Part shown: positions 35,455-48,141 of the stretch, piece by piece
Numbering within the stretch: the stretch's first letter is position 1
Layout: every line of letters starts with the position of its first letter
Source of the DNA: Daucus carota subsp. sativus
Taxonomy: Eukaryota > Streptophyta > Magnoliopsida > Apiales > Apiaceae
Length of the DNA stretch: 64,000 nucleotides
Direction: 5' to 3'
NCBI RefSeq assembly: GCF_001625215.2
Contig: NC_030383.2
Coordinates: forward strand, 20,689,197-20,753,196
Translations under genes and position numbers: made by a program
Notes under the pieces: generated by a model
Database searches by the model: none
What the model was told of the DNA's origin: nothing
What the model saw: the letters and a program-made list of their open reading frames with translations, nothing else

Positions 35455-36312
35455 ATGTTTGATGGCATCGAGGATGCTTCTACATCAACGGATATCTCCA
35501 CTACTAACCAAGAGGTAAGTTCTTCTTCACCAACTTTAGTTGATATTCCTTTTCTTAAACTCTCTAGTTTGAATTTATTAAATATGGAAAAAGGTGAGTT
35601 GATCAAGCTATTAGTTGAAGTAAATACTCGTTATGATTATCTTGATCAATTGTTCCTCACTACTTGGTCCGAGAAAGAAAAGCTTGAAGATATATATCAA
35701 ACTCAACAAAAAGAGTTTTCTCGGATAAAGGAATCAAAAATTAAACTTGAAGAAGAAATGGTAAATCTTCAAGATTCCTTTATAAAATCCAAGGATGCAA
35801 TTACAAAATTGGAAATTGAGAACGTTGCCTTGATATTAGAAACGGAAGAAATAAAAGATGAGAAGCTTCAATTAAATGAAAATATTCAAAAGCTTCATGT
35901 TGATCTATTAAATTTGAAAATCCAAAATGAGTCGCTAACTCAAGAAAGATCAACTACGAGTTATCTAAAAGATAGTCTCGAAACTGAAATTGCTCAAATC
36001 CTTGAAGAAAAAGAAAAAGAGTTCAAAATAGAAACTTGCAAAATCAAGGATGAACATTCCAACATCTTAGCACAATGCAAAGATCAAGAAAGAATCTTAA
36101 ATGCTAAGATTGATGCCTTAATCAATGACAAAAATGATCTTGAACGAACGATTCAACGATTTACAAAAGGCAATGAAATGTTGGATAGAATGGTACATTC
36201 TAAAATATCCTATAATCATGAAGGATTGGGATATGATAAAAATGCTCAAAGAAAGAGCAATGTTCAACCAAAGGAACGAATCTTTCAAAAGCTTCTAGTT
36301 CACCAACACTAA
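35455..36312 (+). CDS. Coiled-coil frame between gag and pol
   Basis: 285 codons dominated by Glu, Lys and Leu heptads (roughly residues 60-240), predicting a long coiled coil, with an acidic Ser/Thr-rich start. A further CCHC-like sequence (CSYCNKNGHDVQSC) follows just after, near 36316-36357. Extended Gag regions with coiled coils are common in Sireviruses. No enzyme motif is present. Confidence 0.65.
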   Translation: MFDGIEDASTSTDISTTNQEVSSSSPTLVDIPFLKLSSLNLLNMEKGELIKLLVEVNTRYDYLDQLFLTTWSEKEKLEDIYQTQQKEFSRIKESKIKLEEEMVNLQDSFIKSKDAITKLEIENVALILETEEIKDEKLQLNENIQKLHVDLLNLKIQNESLTQERSTTSYLKDSLETEIAQILEEKEKEFKIETCKIKDEHSNILAQCKDQERILNAKIDALINDKNDLERTIQRFTKGNEMLDRMVHSKISYNHEGLGYDKNAQRKSNVQPKERIFQKLLVHQH

Positions 36313-36866
36313 AATGTTCATATTGCAATAAAAATGGACATGACGTTCAAAGTTGCAAATTCAAGAATGGTGAATTTAAGGGGAAGCATATATGGGTTCG
36401 TAAAGGAACGAAACAAAATCCTAAGATTGAAAAATATGTATCATACAAAAATGTTCCTAATGAGCAAAGGCAACCAAGATTTAATTATCATCAAAAGCCT
36501 ATACCGTTTCAATATAGAAATACAAGGAATAACATAGTTTCAAATGGTCAATCATCTAGAAATTATCATGTACCAAGTTCTAATTTCTATTCTCAAAATA
36601 CAATGCGTTATCCAAATAATAGAAATCTTGTGTATCACTATGCAAATTCTCAAAAATATGATTCGAGAGATACACGGTACTATGATAACTCAAGATATCA
36701 AGGTAGGAACAATGCACCTAGAAATGAATATGCTACCAGAAATGTTCGTCCTACTTCAAACCCCTATCTTTATTATGAAGTACTAACCCCAGGACCCTCA
36801 AGACAAAAGGGTACCTATAAATTTAATTGATTTATTTTGTAGGAATGCCTTGTTGCTAAGCAAAAC

Positions 36867-39800
36867 ATGTGGTACCTCGATAGTGGTTGTTCAAGGCACA
36901 TGACGGGAAATAAATCTCTTTTGAACGACATTAAAAAGGTAACCGCTGGAGTTGTCACTTTTGGAGATAGCAGCAAAGGTAATATTATTGGCATTGGGGA
37001 TATTGGAAATGAACACTTTAAGATTGCCAATGTGCAACTAGTTACGGGACTCAAGTATAACCTACTTTCGATAAGTCAATTATGCGATAATGGTTATAAG
37101 GTAATTTTCTATCCATCTCATTGTTCAATTCTTAATAAGGATGGAAAATTAGTCCTTACTTGTCCTCGTAGTAAGAATGTGTATACTTGTGATATAAGCA
37201 AGCACAATAATGTATGTCTAATCACTACTCAAGATGACCCATGGTTATGGCATCGAAGATTAGGACATGCTAATATGAAGTTGATTAAGAATATATCAAC
37301 AAATGATCATGTTCGAGGTATACCAAAGTTGAATTATCAAAAAGATCATACTTGTGAGACTTGTGAAATTGGCAAGCAAATAAGGGCATCTCACAAATCT
37401 AAATTCATGGTATCTACCTCTAGACCTCTCGAGCTATTACATATGGACTTAGTTGGTCCTGTACCCGTACAAAGTCTCGGAGGATGTTCTTATACTTTGG
37501 TTATTGTTGATGATTTTTCACGATATACGTGGACGGAATTTCTCAAAGCCAAAAGTGATGCTTTCGAGTCTTTCTCGTCTTTATGCAAAAAGATTCAAAA
37601 TCAACAAAACAATACCATAGTCTACATAAGAACTGATCATGGTAAAGAATTTGAAAATTCTAGCTTCACTGAATTTTGTGAAGAAAATGGAATTACTCAT
37701 AATTTTTCCGCTCCATATACTCCTCAATCAAATGGAGTTGTAGAAAGGAAAAATAGAACTTTACAAGAAATGGCAAGTACTATGCTTAATGAATATCGCC
37801 GTCCTAAATATTTTTGGGCCGAAGCTATGTCTACTGCTTGTCATATACTAAATAGAGTTTTGTTACGCCCCATAACTCAAAAGACTCCATACGAGCTTTA
37901 TTTTGGCAAAACTCCTAAACTTAGTTATTTTAGAGTTTTTGGATGTAAATGCTTTATTCTAAACTCTAAAGATTACCTTACAAAGTTTGATCCTAAATCA
38001 AGCGAAGGTATATTTCTCGGTTATTCAACTAATAGTAAAGCATACCGAGTATTCAATCTCAAAACTCTTGTGGTGGAAGAATCTATGAATGTTGCTTTCG
38101 ATGAAGCAAAACCACCCTCGAAGTATATTGATCTTGTTGATAAAGAAGATGCACAACAAGATGGGATTGAAGATGTTATTCGACAATTCGAAAATTTGGA
38201 CGTTGGGATTTCCCCTCCTAATAATCCATTAGAATTGTTAAATCAAGATGAAGAACTCCCTAAAGAAATTCCTATAATAAGGAGTCATCCATTAGATAAT
38301 GTTTTGGGTGATTTAAGTAAAGGAGTTCAAACGCGTTCACAAGTTCAAAACGTTGTGAATCATCTTAGTTTTCTATCCCAAATAGAACCTAAGACTGCTA
38401 AAGAAGCTTTACTTGACGAGGATTGGATTTCTGCAATGCAAGATGAATTAAACCAATTTACTCGAAGTAAAGTGTGGGAACTCGTTCCAAAACCCGAAGA
38501 TACTTCCATAATTGGAACTAAATGGGTTTTTAGAAATAAATTAGATGAAAATGGAACGGTAGTTCGTAATAAAGCGAGATTAGTCGCTCAAGGATATACT
38601 CAAATGGAAGGTATAGACTTCGATGAAACCTATGCCCCAGTGGCACGAATAGAATCAATTCGAATGCTTTTAGCATTTGCATGTCATAAAGGTTTCAAGG
38701 TATATCAAATGGATGTTAAATCCGCCTTCTTAAACGGGATTCTTGAAGAAGAAGTTTATGTAAAACAACCTCCCGGTTTTGAAGATTCTATTAATCCAGA
38801 GTATGTATATAAATTATACAAGGCTCTATATGGATTAAAACAAGCTCCAAGAGCTTGGTATGAAAGGTTAAGCAAATTCCTATTAGATAATAATTTTAAG
38901 ATGGGAACTGCCGATAAAACCTTATTTACGAGACAAGAAAAAGATGATATACTACTTGTCCAAATATACGTAGACGATATCATTTTTGGATCAACCAATG
39001 ATAATCTCTGCAAGGAATTCTCTGAAAATATGAGTAAGGAATTCGAAATGAGTATGATGGGAGAATTAAATTTCTTTTTGGGTTTGCAAATAAAGCAATC
39101 CAATGAGGGCATTCATATCTCACAATCAAAGTATTGTAAAGAAATGCTCAAGAAATTTGAAATGGAAAATGCTAAACCCATTTCTACTCCTATGTCTTTA
39201 TCGGATAAATTAACGGAGGATCCTAAAGGAATACCCGTTGACACTAAGAAATATCGTGGAATGATCGGAAGTTTATTATATATAACTGCTAGCCGACCCG
39301 ATATTCAATATAGTGTTTGTAAATGTGCAAGATTCCAAGTTGCCCCTAAGGAATCTCATTTATCCGCCGTAAAGAGAATTTTGCGATATTTAAAAGGCAC
39401 CGTTGACCTTGGCCTTTGGTATCCAAAAGGTGTACCATTTAACCTAGTATGTTTTTCTGATTCAGATTATGCCGGACATTTGGTAGACAGAAAAAGTACT
39501 AGTGGTACGTGTCAGTTCCTTGGTGGATGTTTAGTTTCGTGGTTTTCAAAGAAACAAAATTCCGTATCTATATCCACTACGGAAGCTGAATATATTGCTG
39601 CCGCAAAGTGTTGTGCTCAAATATTATGGATGAAACAAACTTTGGCAGATTACAATATTAAATTTGATGTTGTGTCAATTCTATGTGACAATACAAGTGC
39701 TATTGATTTAAGTAAAAATCCTGTACTGCACTCAAGGTCAAAACACATAGATATCCGACATCATTTTTTACGTGATCATGTCAATAAAGGCGACATAAAA

Positions 39801-39914
39801 ATGACTCATGTTGAAACTGAGTTTAATATAGCTGACATTTTCACTAAGCCATTAAGTTCCGAAAGATTCGCTAAATTACGATTGGATTTAGGAATGTTGG
39901 AACCGGCTAAATAA
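36867..39914 (+). CDS. Copia pol polyprotein (protease, integrase, RT, RNase H)
   Basis: 1015 codons, open throughout. Protease motif [11 protein letters not shown] at residues 4-14; GAG-pre-integrase WHRRLGH from residue 128; integrase core from HMDLVGP at residue 192, with TDHGKEF and [14 protein letters not shown] completing the D,D,E triad; reverse transcriptase from about residue 545 ([25 protein letters not shown] at 701-704); RNase H with [11 protein letters not shown] near 903 and [18 protein letters not shown] near the end. Length and order fit Ty1/copia. It looks whole. In the family, pol is expressed with gag by read-through or processing. It is a fossil part of the parent element. 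Confidence 0.92.
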   Translation: MWYLDSGCSRHMTGNKSLLNDIKKVTAGVVTFGDSSKGNIIGIGDIGNEHFKIANVQLVTGLKYNLLSISQLCDNGYKVIFYPSHCSILNKDGKLVLTCPRSKNVYTCDISKHNNVCLITTQDDPWLWHRRLGHANMKLIKNISTNDHVRGIPKLNYQKDHTCETCEIGKQIRASHKSKFMVSTSRPLELLHMDLVGPVPVQSLGGCSYTLVIVDDFSRYTWTEFLKAKSDAFESFSSLCKKIQNQQNNTIVYIRTDHGKEFENSSFTEFCEENGITHNFSAPYTPQSNGVVERKNRTLQEMASTMLNEYRRPKYFWAEAMSTACHILNRVLLRPITQKTPYELYFGKTPKLSYFRVFGCKCFILNSKDYLTKFDPKSSEGIFLGYSTNSKAYRVFNLKTLVVEESMNVAFDEAKPPSKYIDLVDKEDAQQDGIEDVIRQFENLDVGISPPNNPLELLNQDEELPKEIPIIRSHPLDNVLGDLSKGVQTRSQVQNVVNHLSFLSQIEPKTAKEALLDEDWISAMQDELNQFTRSKVWELVPKPEDTSIIGTKWVFRNKLDENGTVVRNKARLVAQGYTQMEGIDFDETYAPVARIESIRMLLAFACHKGFKVYQMDVKSAFLNGILEEEVYVKQPPGFEDSINPEYVYKLYKALYGLKQAPRAWYERLSKFLLDNNFKMGTADKTLFTRQEKDDILLVQIYVDDIIFGSTNDNLCKEFSENMSKEFEMSMMGELNFFLGLQIKQSNEGIHISQSKYCKEMLKKFEMENAKPISTPMSLSDKLTEDPKGIPVDTKKYRGMIGSLLYITASRPDIQYSVCKCARFQVAPKESHLSAVKRILRYLKGTVDLGLWYPKGVPFNLVCFSDSDYAGHLVDRKSTSGTCQFLGGCLVSWFSKKQNSVSISTTEAEYIAAAKCCAQILWMKQTLADYNIKFDVVSILCDNTSAIDLSKNPVLHSRSKHIDIRHHFLRDHVNKGDIKMTHVETEFNIADIFTKPLSSERFAKLRLDLGMLEPAK

Positions 39915-40850
39915 TATTTTGGCAAAATTTATTATAAAATAATAAATGAGTAATGCTCATTATTTCAGATATTTCATGTACTTTAAATATGATTATTAAT
40001 TCGGATCTTTCAAGTATACTCTAAAAGTTCAGATTTGTCAATAAAGAAATTTATTGATCGGATTTTTCTGAGTCAAAATTTGGGAGTTCATAATTATAAT
40101 TATATTCATTGTACAAGCAAATAGTAATATTTGTGAGATATCTAAGTATGAGAATTATTCATGAAATATTATGCCAAAATTAATTATATTTATAACATTA
40201 ATATTTTTGTCCATCAAAACTACTATAAATTTCATTTATGTGGACAAAATCTCTTTAAAAAGAGAAAATACATTTCTGTGCGAATATGAATATACTTTTG
40301 TCCTCACACATCAATGATATATTATCCACGGACAAACTTATATCTAAGTTAATAAATCATATTCACATACATGATTTAGTGGAAATAAATCCAAATCAAA
40401 TATTTGTTTATATATTATCCAATTTATTCAAGTAATCAAATCTTGAGGATAATTTATGACTTATGAATATTTAAATATTTCGAGAATTTAATTTAAGAGA
40501 ATTAATCTCAAATCTCGAATATTTGAAAATCTTTTACTTGTCCATTTATGCTCAAATATTTTACACCTTGTAATGGACAAAATAGTATTAAAATATTCAA
40601 AGAAAATTTTGAATTAATATTTTCATATTTAAAGCTATTTCGAAAGTCTAACTGAGATAGTCTCATAAATATGAAATATTGTCCAACTCACTAAAATAAT
40701 TTATTTTGGACAATTCTTTTCAAAAATAATCCAGTTATTATTTTCAAATGTTGAAAAATTATTTTCGATTTTCAAAATTATTTATGTATTTATAAAACAT
40801 TTTCGAAAAACATTTTTTTTCACAAAAATCTGTTTTAAAATCGGGTCAAT
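39915..40850 (+). other. AT-rich non-coding stretch after pol
   Basis: No reading frame or recognised signal. A/T-rich with many short attat and aatatt runs. It is part of the Sirevirus-like element between pol and the gene-like segment. Confidence 0.6.
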
Positions 40851-42525
40851 ACCCATTTATATGAGTCAAACCCGACCCAACTTATCTGGTTTAATCTCAG
40901 CCATTCATCTAAACGGTTTGGATGATCTGAGCCGTTGGTTTTCATAAATATATAAACAAAAAAAATTACAGCTGCTTACATCATTTTATCACCGCCTCTT
41001 CTCGCAGCCTCTCTCGAGTCTCTTTCGTCTCTCTCGTTCTCTCTGAAAACCCTAACATGTTTCCGATCTTTTTCGCTCGTTTTCTTCATCGGAAACTCGA
41101 TTTCTCCTCAGATACTACTTCCTCTCGATTTATCTCATCGTTTTTGAGTTCGAATCGACTTGCATGTTGGGTTTGGTACAAGAATGCGATCTCATCACCC
41201 AATCTCGACATCGATCAATTGATGTCTGAGGTTACTGATGAAATCTACATTGTTTTTAAGCCTAAAAATGTTTTCAAAACACGTTTTTAAGATCGATTTT
41301 CAAAAACCCTAATTTCGGTGATTGAGTTTAAGCGCCGATTTGATTTTCACTTCTAAATCGAGTGTTTCTCGCCTTAAAATCACTTTATACACTGATGTTT
41401 TTGTGGTTTCAGTGCTATATTTCAAAACCCCCAAATTTGTTCGATTGAGTTCGGAACCCTAAATTTTGAATCGATGAATTTTGGGAAGATTTAATGTATG
41501 TCTGAGTTGTTTTGCAGAAATATGATGACTTGAAGGTGTTTAATTGAAGTTGGAGTCCAGTCGACCATGGCTTCATGGAGTTCAAGCGCGTGGCACATCC
41601 AATGTGTATGTAATACTTCGATCTATGTATGTAGGTAAGTCTCGAGTGAATATCGACCTCGAGCTCAGGTATATTTCAAAACCCTAATCTTTTATTTGTT
41701 TTTTTCGTCTTACTGACACGATTATTAAGTGTTTGCAGGTATAAAGACTTACCTGGCTAATTGGCCAAAAGATTTTGGATATGAATTGGATTTTGGCGCT
41801 TTGAATTTTTGAAGTTTAAAAATCAGTTCGAAATTGTGTGGATTAGGTAAGTCCCAAGAAGACACCGAAGCCTTGGGCACTGGTAATCTCTAAACTCTCG
41901 AATTTTTTATTATTTTGACTGCTGGATGTTGAAATTTGGTGATATGTGATGTGTTTGTGGCTGTCTTGACTGATATATATATGTATATTTGCTTATATGC
42001 TAAGTCAGTTGTCATGAATATTTTATTGCAGTGTTGAATTGTTGTCTGGTATGTGATACTTGGCAGTGACGTGGCCTTTATGTGTATTCATGTGCACCAT
42101 TAGTTTATATATATATGTATGTATACATGTGCAACTTGTCTTTATTTAGAAATAAGACACACACACACACAAAGCCCTCATATTAAGACCTGGCCCGGGA
42201 ACCCCTTGAGTTCCTTGGTATCTGGATCACTGATATGCCACGGCCACTTAGTCTTAGGATATAAAATGAATGCTTTCTGGTGTATATATGCTTGTATATG
42301 TATGCTTGCTTGGCTGGTGTATGTGATTTGTATAAATGGAAACTCCCCCTTGGCATTTGAGCTGACCAGACCCTTGTCAATCAATCATATAGAGTTTTTC
42401 AACTCTTTGAGTATAAGTACATGCTCATTTCTTTGCTTGATTTGACTCTAAGCCTTGGAAGTTGTATTTTATACAAAATTGTGTGCTACTTGTCCCCCCT
42501 GCACCTTTTGTAGTATGACATCAGT
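40851..42525 (+). promoter_or_regulatory. Gene-like promoter and leader segment inside the LTR element
   Basis: The stretch begins with gagccgttggttttcataaatatataaac near 40930-40960 (TATA-like), then a CT-rich tract of repeated ctctctcg (40990-41045), then a telo-box aaaccctaac directly before an ATG at 41057. That ATG opens a 77-codon frame I cannot name. Further aaaccctaa boxes and GT/AG-like sites follow to about 41900. A (CA)n tract lies at 42156-42172. This layout is typical of plant housekeeping gene leaders rather than LTR element interiors, so it may be captured host sequence. Confidence 0.45.
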
Positions 42526-42653
42526 TTGGAAACATTAAATGCTTCTAACTTTTCTAAAAACTCACACACTTATGCACTTTTTCAAATCAGTGCACTTCAT
42601 TCAATTTATACTCAAGGTACTACACTATTATATCCAAACAGCACCTTACTTTA

Positions 42654-42666
42654 TACTATAAATAGA
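42654..42666 (+). promoter_or_regulatory. TATA box before the third frame
   Basis: atactataaatag lies about 70 bases upstream of the ATG at 42730, a distance that would suit an internal promoter with a short leader. No experiment is implied. Confidence 0.4.
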
Positions 42667-42729
42667 ATACTCTTGCACTGCATACTTTATAACTTCACTT
42701 TTCTAAACCTACTCTGCACTCACTTCTGC

Positions 42730-44154
42730 ATGGATTTCCAAAAGCTTCCAAACCCTAGTTACAAACCACTGCACACACTTCCTCTTCTAAACAATATGGA
42801 GAGAAAATATTACAAAAATGCTCCCTCCTCTCCAGTTCACAGAAACAATGTGCACCCTTCCAAATCTTTTAATAAGAAACAGAAGCCTAACCATGCACAC
42901 AACCATGCACAGAACCTGTACCAACACCCTGGAAACAAAAACACAAACCCTAGAAACCCTAACACTCAATATGGTGGTCCATATACCACTCAGAGTGCAC
43001 CCATAGCCAAGCCTACTGTCTCTCCCCCTAGGAGCACTCTAGTCAACCCCATAAACTTAGAAAAATTAGAGAAAATGAAAAAGAGTGTGCAACCTGGGAT
43101 GATGCCTCTAATTCCTCAACAAGGGGTAGTTCATGGTATTTTTATGGCTGGAAAATGGGATAATATGGTTTTCTACAGGGGTCAAAACTATCATACCTAT
43201 TTGATGGGTGAATTTTATGCAAATATGATTGTTCAAAAAGGTCTTGATGATGTCTTTTTGCTCAACACTGTGGTACATGGGAAAAATATGCTTGTGGATG
43301 TTAACACTTTTGCAAGGGCACTAAAACTTGGTTTACAAACTCCTTTTCAGCCTTGTATTAACATTTTTGAAAAATTTGTTTTTCAAAAAAATGAGTTTGA
43401 GTTGTTTGTGGGCTTCTTTTGCAATTCTGATGTTCCTGTTGGTTTGTTTGAGGAAGAATGTGCTATTGATTTTAGGCACTTTACACCTATTTACCAACAA
43501 GTTGCCATTATAATTAGGGCAAATATTTTACCAAAACCAAAAGAAGCACACTTCTTTGACTTTGTTGATCTTAAAGTCATGTTCCAGTTGGTTACAAATC
43601 AAGTTGAGTTTAATATATGCTATGTGATCCTTCTCAACATGATTTATGGTTTTCAAGAAGATTTTATGCCATTTGGTCTGCTGCTTACTGCTATATTTGA
43701 GCTTTATCACATCCCTTTGCCTAGAATATTAGCAGAAAGAGTAGAGTACTTGAATATGGCTGGTTTGGTTAGAAATCAAGTTCCTTTAAGTGAATGTAAT
43801 CCTGTTCCTGCTGTTAGAATTAAGCTAGCCCCTGCTGTGTTGCTTAAGATCCCTCCACCTCAGAATAATCTGGAAAACATGTTAGAGATTAAGACTCTAA
43901 ACTTTGAGGTTAAGATTCTTAAAGAAAATCAAGAGAAAATGCTGGCTAGGCTTAATGAACTGGAAAATAGGAACAAAGAGGATTCTACTGATGGTAAAAA
44001 TGAAGGTGTTAGTGAAAGGATTTCTAGACTATTTGATGAAAGTCTAGTTGATGATATGGTTGATGCTGGAGTTCAAACTGAACCCCTTCCTGATCTCACT
44101 GATATGCCTGAGGATCTTGGTTTTGTGACTGTGGAAAAGCCTGTTGAGACTTGA
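42730..44154 (+). CDS. Third frame of the Sirevirus-like element, plant-transposon-protein-like
   Basis: 474 codons from the ATG at 42730, chosen because it follows the TATA box; the open frame extends upstream to 42526. The first 120 residues are basic, Pro/Asn/His-rich and low complexity. A globular part follows (EFYANMIVQKGLDDVFLLN, VVHGKNMLVDVNTFARALKL), resembling the 'putative plant transposon protein' domain often found near plant retroelements. Residues about 385-430 form a short coiled coil, and the tail is acidic. No clear signal peptide or envelope fusion motif is visible, so an envelope role is not supported. Fossil part of the element. Confidence 0.55.
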   Translation: MDFQKLPNPSYKPLHTLPLLNNMERKYYKNAPSSPVHRNNVHPSKSFNKKQKPNHAHNHAQNLYQHPGNKNTNPRNPNTQYGGPYTTQSAPIAKPTVSPPRSTLVNPINLEKLEKMKKSVQPGMMPLIPQQGVVHGIFMAGKWDNMVFYRGQNYHTYLMGEFYANMIVQKGLDDVFLLNTVVHGKNMLVDVNTFARALKLGLQTPFQPCINIFEKFVFQKNEFELFVGFFCNSDVPVGLFEEECAIDFRHFTPIYQQVAIIIRANILPKPKEAHFFDFVDLKVMFQLVTNQVEFNICYVILLNMIYGFQEDFMPFGLLLTAIFELYHIPLPRILAERVEYLNMAGLVRNQVPLSECNPVPAVRIKLAPAVLLKIPPPQNNLENMLEIKTLNFEVKILKENQEKMLARLNELENRNKEDSTDGKNEGVSERISRLFDESLVDDMVDAGVQTEPLPDLTDMPEDLGFVTVEKPVET

Positions 44155-45704
44155 AGCTTTCTGGTTATGTGATCATGCTGAGAATCTGCTTCAGTTGTGT
44201 TGTTTGCTGCTGTTTGTAATGTCTGTTAGTTGTTTGTTATGTTTTTCAAGGTTTTTGTTCTAAAAATCTCTGTACCAGTTTCAGGTTGGATGCTTCTGGC
44301 TAGTCATAGAGAACTAGCTTACCTTGTACTTGCAGGATTCAAGTTCCTTTTGAATCAATATGTGTAATTGATTTAGTTGGAACTAATTTTGATATATATA
44401 TATATGAAATTCTGCAGTTTATGTGAATGAGATATAATTCTATGTGACTTTATTAACATGTGTGGCTCCTGTGATGTTTTAAAATACTATCAAGTGTGAT
44501 TTACTTGAATAATCATGTTTTTATGAAAAACTATGTGATACTTATTCTCTTGACTATCTGTGCTGAAAAATGATTACTCTAAGTACTTGTGTTCTCTGGA
44601 AATTGAGTTGGCTTTACTCCTGTACAATACTTGGATTCATTTTACTTGCTTAAATCTGTTGAGATTCTCATAAGTTTAAATGTTTAATTTTAAGTATAGA
44701 TGAGCTGATGGTCAATTGGTTTAAACATGAATCTAGTAAATGTTTGATAATTTCTGGTAATATGCATTCAGGTCTTATGTGTTTGCCATGATTATTTTGT
44801 ATAAACTGGTCCTTCATATACTTGATCTGCTGAGTGTGCATCAAATTTAGTTATCTGATGTTCATTGATTATAAAAACTCTGTGACACTCTTTGCTGGTT
44901 TTATTCAATTAAAATTGTATGGTTGCTTACAGGTTTTAATCGTAGTTCGACTATGTCTTGCAATTCTAGTCCAATGTCGACTATCTTATGTAATTTTGTG
45001 TCCAAGATTGACAATCAAAATTATTTATATATAAAATGTCCAATTTTGACATTTCGTCTGTACATTTCATGTCCAAGTTTGACATATGAATTACAAATTC
45101 TAACTAATATGCTGCTTTCGATTCAATGAAATCAGGTCGAAAGAAATTGAATTCGATTTATACAAATGAATTCTCGATTAGTTTATAATTAAAAGTTTAA
45201 AAGAATCTCTTTGGATTACAATTCTTCGACTAAACACCAATATTAGTCCAAATGTGATACTACTTTTCGAAATTAAAGAAAAGAACAAGAGAAACTGTAA
45301 CTTACTTCGATTAATTGAGATCACTTCTAAATCGAGTAATACAGTTTGGATACTACAGCAATTATGTTTTCATTACTAATCAAAAGTCGAAATTCGACTA
45401 GTTATGGAAATTAAAAGAAAAACTATTAAGGTTTCACATTCAACCAAATGAGAAGCTGTAAAAGAAATCCAAAAGCTTCTACTTCGTTTATAAAATCAGT
45501 GTTAAACGGACTTCTTTGCAAAAACAGTTGTGCAAATCAACTAAGCCAAATATAAAAACATTAGACTTATATAATAAGTCAAGCCATCTTTTTAGTTTAA
45601 TCATAAAAGGACAATAAATCCTTACAGTTATACTCCTTCTCTATCTTTTAAAGAATGCACTGTTTACATCATTATATAAAATTCTCAAAAAGAGAATGTT
45701 AGTG
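44155..45704 (+). other. Non-coding stretch downstream of the third frame
   Basis: No gene. From about 44935 to 45070 there is a short internal repetition of tagtccaatgtcgac, tgtccaagattgac, tgtccaattttgac and tgtccaagtttgac. Otherwise AT-rich. Confidence 0.5.
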
Positions 45705-46125
45705 CAAAATTAAGGGGAAGCCAACCTCTTTTAAATTATTTTTGGTTTTTATCAACCAAAAGGGGAAGAAGACGTGCAAGTACCATTTCCATTTCTTTTG
45801 CACGATCCAAAATTAAAATTTTAGTATACAAAAAGGGAAGAAGACGTGCATATAAAAATTTTAATATTAAATGCACAATCCAATACAAAAATGCGAGAAC
45901 ATTAAAACTTCAATTTCTACTAACTATTTTTGTTTCAGGAAATAATCAAAGGACTTTTCGATACGCAATCAAGAAATCATTGTGAGGATTACAAGTATAC
46001 TTCCTAAACTCTTTATATGTTATGTGAAAAATATTTTTTAAATTCATGCATACATCAAGGGGAAGCACACACTTGTAAAAATTTAAATTTTAGGTTTGTT
46101 TGATAAATACCAAAAAGGGGAAGAT
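45705..46125 (+). promoter_or_regulatory. Multiple polypurine tracts before the 3' LTR
   Basis: Purine tracts aaggggaagcc (near 45713), aaaggggaagaagacg (near 45760), aaaagggaagaagacg (near 45831), caaggggaagc (near 46058) and aaaaaggggaaga (46113-46125). The last directly abuts the LTR start TGAAAGG. Repeated tracts of this kind are a known Sirevirus trait; the LTR-adjacent one primes plus-strand synthesis. Confidence 0.7.
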
Positions 46126-47966
46126 TGAAAGGATATCTTCGATATTGATTTATTTTGGTATTTATTAAATAAACGTAAAATTTAAATCACCTAGATCCTC
46201 CCAATAGGACATTTAATTTAAATGATTATTTCTAAGTGAAAGGTTAATTTTAGCAAGTGATTTGAAAAATGATTTTCGTGTCAAAAAAAAAAGTTTTAAG
46301 ATTTTCTGTGCAATATCCATGCTGAGGAATATCGCCATTCTACGATTTTCTCTCTCTTACTATTGCAAAATCAAATTGACATGAAGATGGGAAAAAGGAT
46401 TTTCACATGTTGAAATTCTTTAAAAGCTTCATGTAACATTATTTTCAAAATCTAGTATTTAAAGTGATTTATTTCTTATTTTAAGGGATAAATTGACTTT
46501 AATTACTCAAAAATAAATCTTTCTCTCCAAAAATAATTTTCTATCCAAAAGAAAGATTTACTCTCTCATATCATTAATATTTGGCTTTACAAATATTAAT
46601 ATCCGTTTTTGCAACCTTGTGAAATATTTTCTCTTCGGTTTCTCAAATTACCTATTTTTCAGAGAAAAATATTTTAATACTTAGAATGCTTTCCAAAATT
46701 ATCAAAATCATGATTTATCATGAATCTTAATATTCTAAGTATTTTGGTTTCAAAAATTAGTCAAGGGTCTACTCGTTTTGACCAAATACTAATTTTTCAG
46801 GTTTTCATATATTTCCTTATTTATCAAAGGAAATTATTTTAAATACTCAAATATACTTCCCAACACTCCAAACTATTTTATCTTTGAGGGAATATATTTA
46901 TAGTATTTATTCAAGTCAAAAGCTTTGTCTAATTCCTTTTACAAATTGTCAAAAGAATTTTCGTATTTTATCGTATCTCGAAAAGCGGTTTTTATCGTTT
47001 TAATTCCGGATAAAATACTTCTACTTGCTAGAATGACTTGAAACTTTGGGGATGTCATTTTTATATGTATAGACATGTTAGGTAAAAGTTTCGTAATTTT
47101 TCGAGAACTTTCGTTTCGTAGCGTTTTTCAGTCTGTCGTCTCGAACTTCGAGTGAGCATTTGACCAAGCTAGAGTTGACCAAAAATCACCAAACTTCACA
47201 GAATTTCATTTTCCAATATTTGGAGATTTATCATATTTTTGGTTGAATTTATTGAAGACTTTCGGAAATTCGTCATATTTATTAAACGATACGTGATACG
47301 CATTTATTCGCTAAAACCGAAGCGTTTCTATTGTTTAATATTAATTCAAATCTGATGAGAATAGTGGCACATGCTTGAATTCTCCACCAACCAACAAACT
47401 TGGCTCACAATTGACCACATCTCTCTCAATCTCACCATACACTTACATTTAATCCTAACCCTCCATTCTACCTAACCCCTCCTATAAATAAACCCCCACC
47501 CCCACCCATTTTTCTCAAGCTAAAAGCCATAGAAGTGCTGAGATTTTTGAAGTATACACTCTCTCTTTCATCTACAAACACTCTCTACAAATACTTCTTC
47601 TCTAAAACCTCCATTCTTATATATATATACATATATACACAAGGTTTTAGTTATACAAGCTTTTGTTCATCCAACCAAGCTTTGTCTCACCACTTTAGCT
47701 CTTTAACCACTACCATCTTGCCTCCCGAAGGGCTGCCCAAATTCGTCCGTGTGCTAATAGTCCTACCGAACCTCCGGCGAATTTTTCCGGCAAACTTTCC
47801 GATCGTTCTCGTAAGTGGTTATATTTTTAGCTTCATAAATCCGTGTCTTAACCGACCATTTTATTTATACAAGAGCTCGTTATTATCATCGATCTACTCT
47901 CTACAAAAGCTCTTCATCTCATATCTCTAATAAAAGAGATTTATTATTTCGAACAAATTACATACA

Positions 47967-48141
47967 CGAACTAAAGATTCGTTGTATTCGAAATATACTA
48001 ACACGAACTAAAGTTTCGTGATATATTTGAGATTTATTATACAAGAACAATTTTTATATCGTACGATCTAATATTCTCTCAAATATATAATACACAAACG
48101 AACATCGATTCGTACTATTTTGTATACGAACTAAAGTTTCG
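47967..48141 (+). repeat. Palindromic motif cluster in the LTR
   Basis: Imperfect palindromes cgaactaaagattcg (47967-47981), cgaactaaagtttcg (48004-48018), cgaacatcgattcg (48099-48112) and cgaactaaagtttcg (48127-48141). Conserved palindromes are described in Sirevirus LTRs and may bind regulators. Confidence 0.7.

Noticed and set aside
36815-39112. Reverse-strand frames within pol
   Set aside because: Shadows of the long pol frame.
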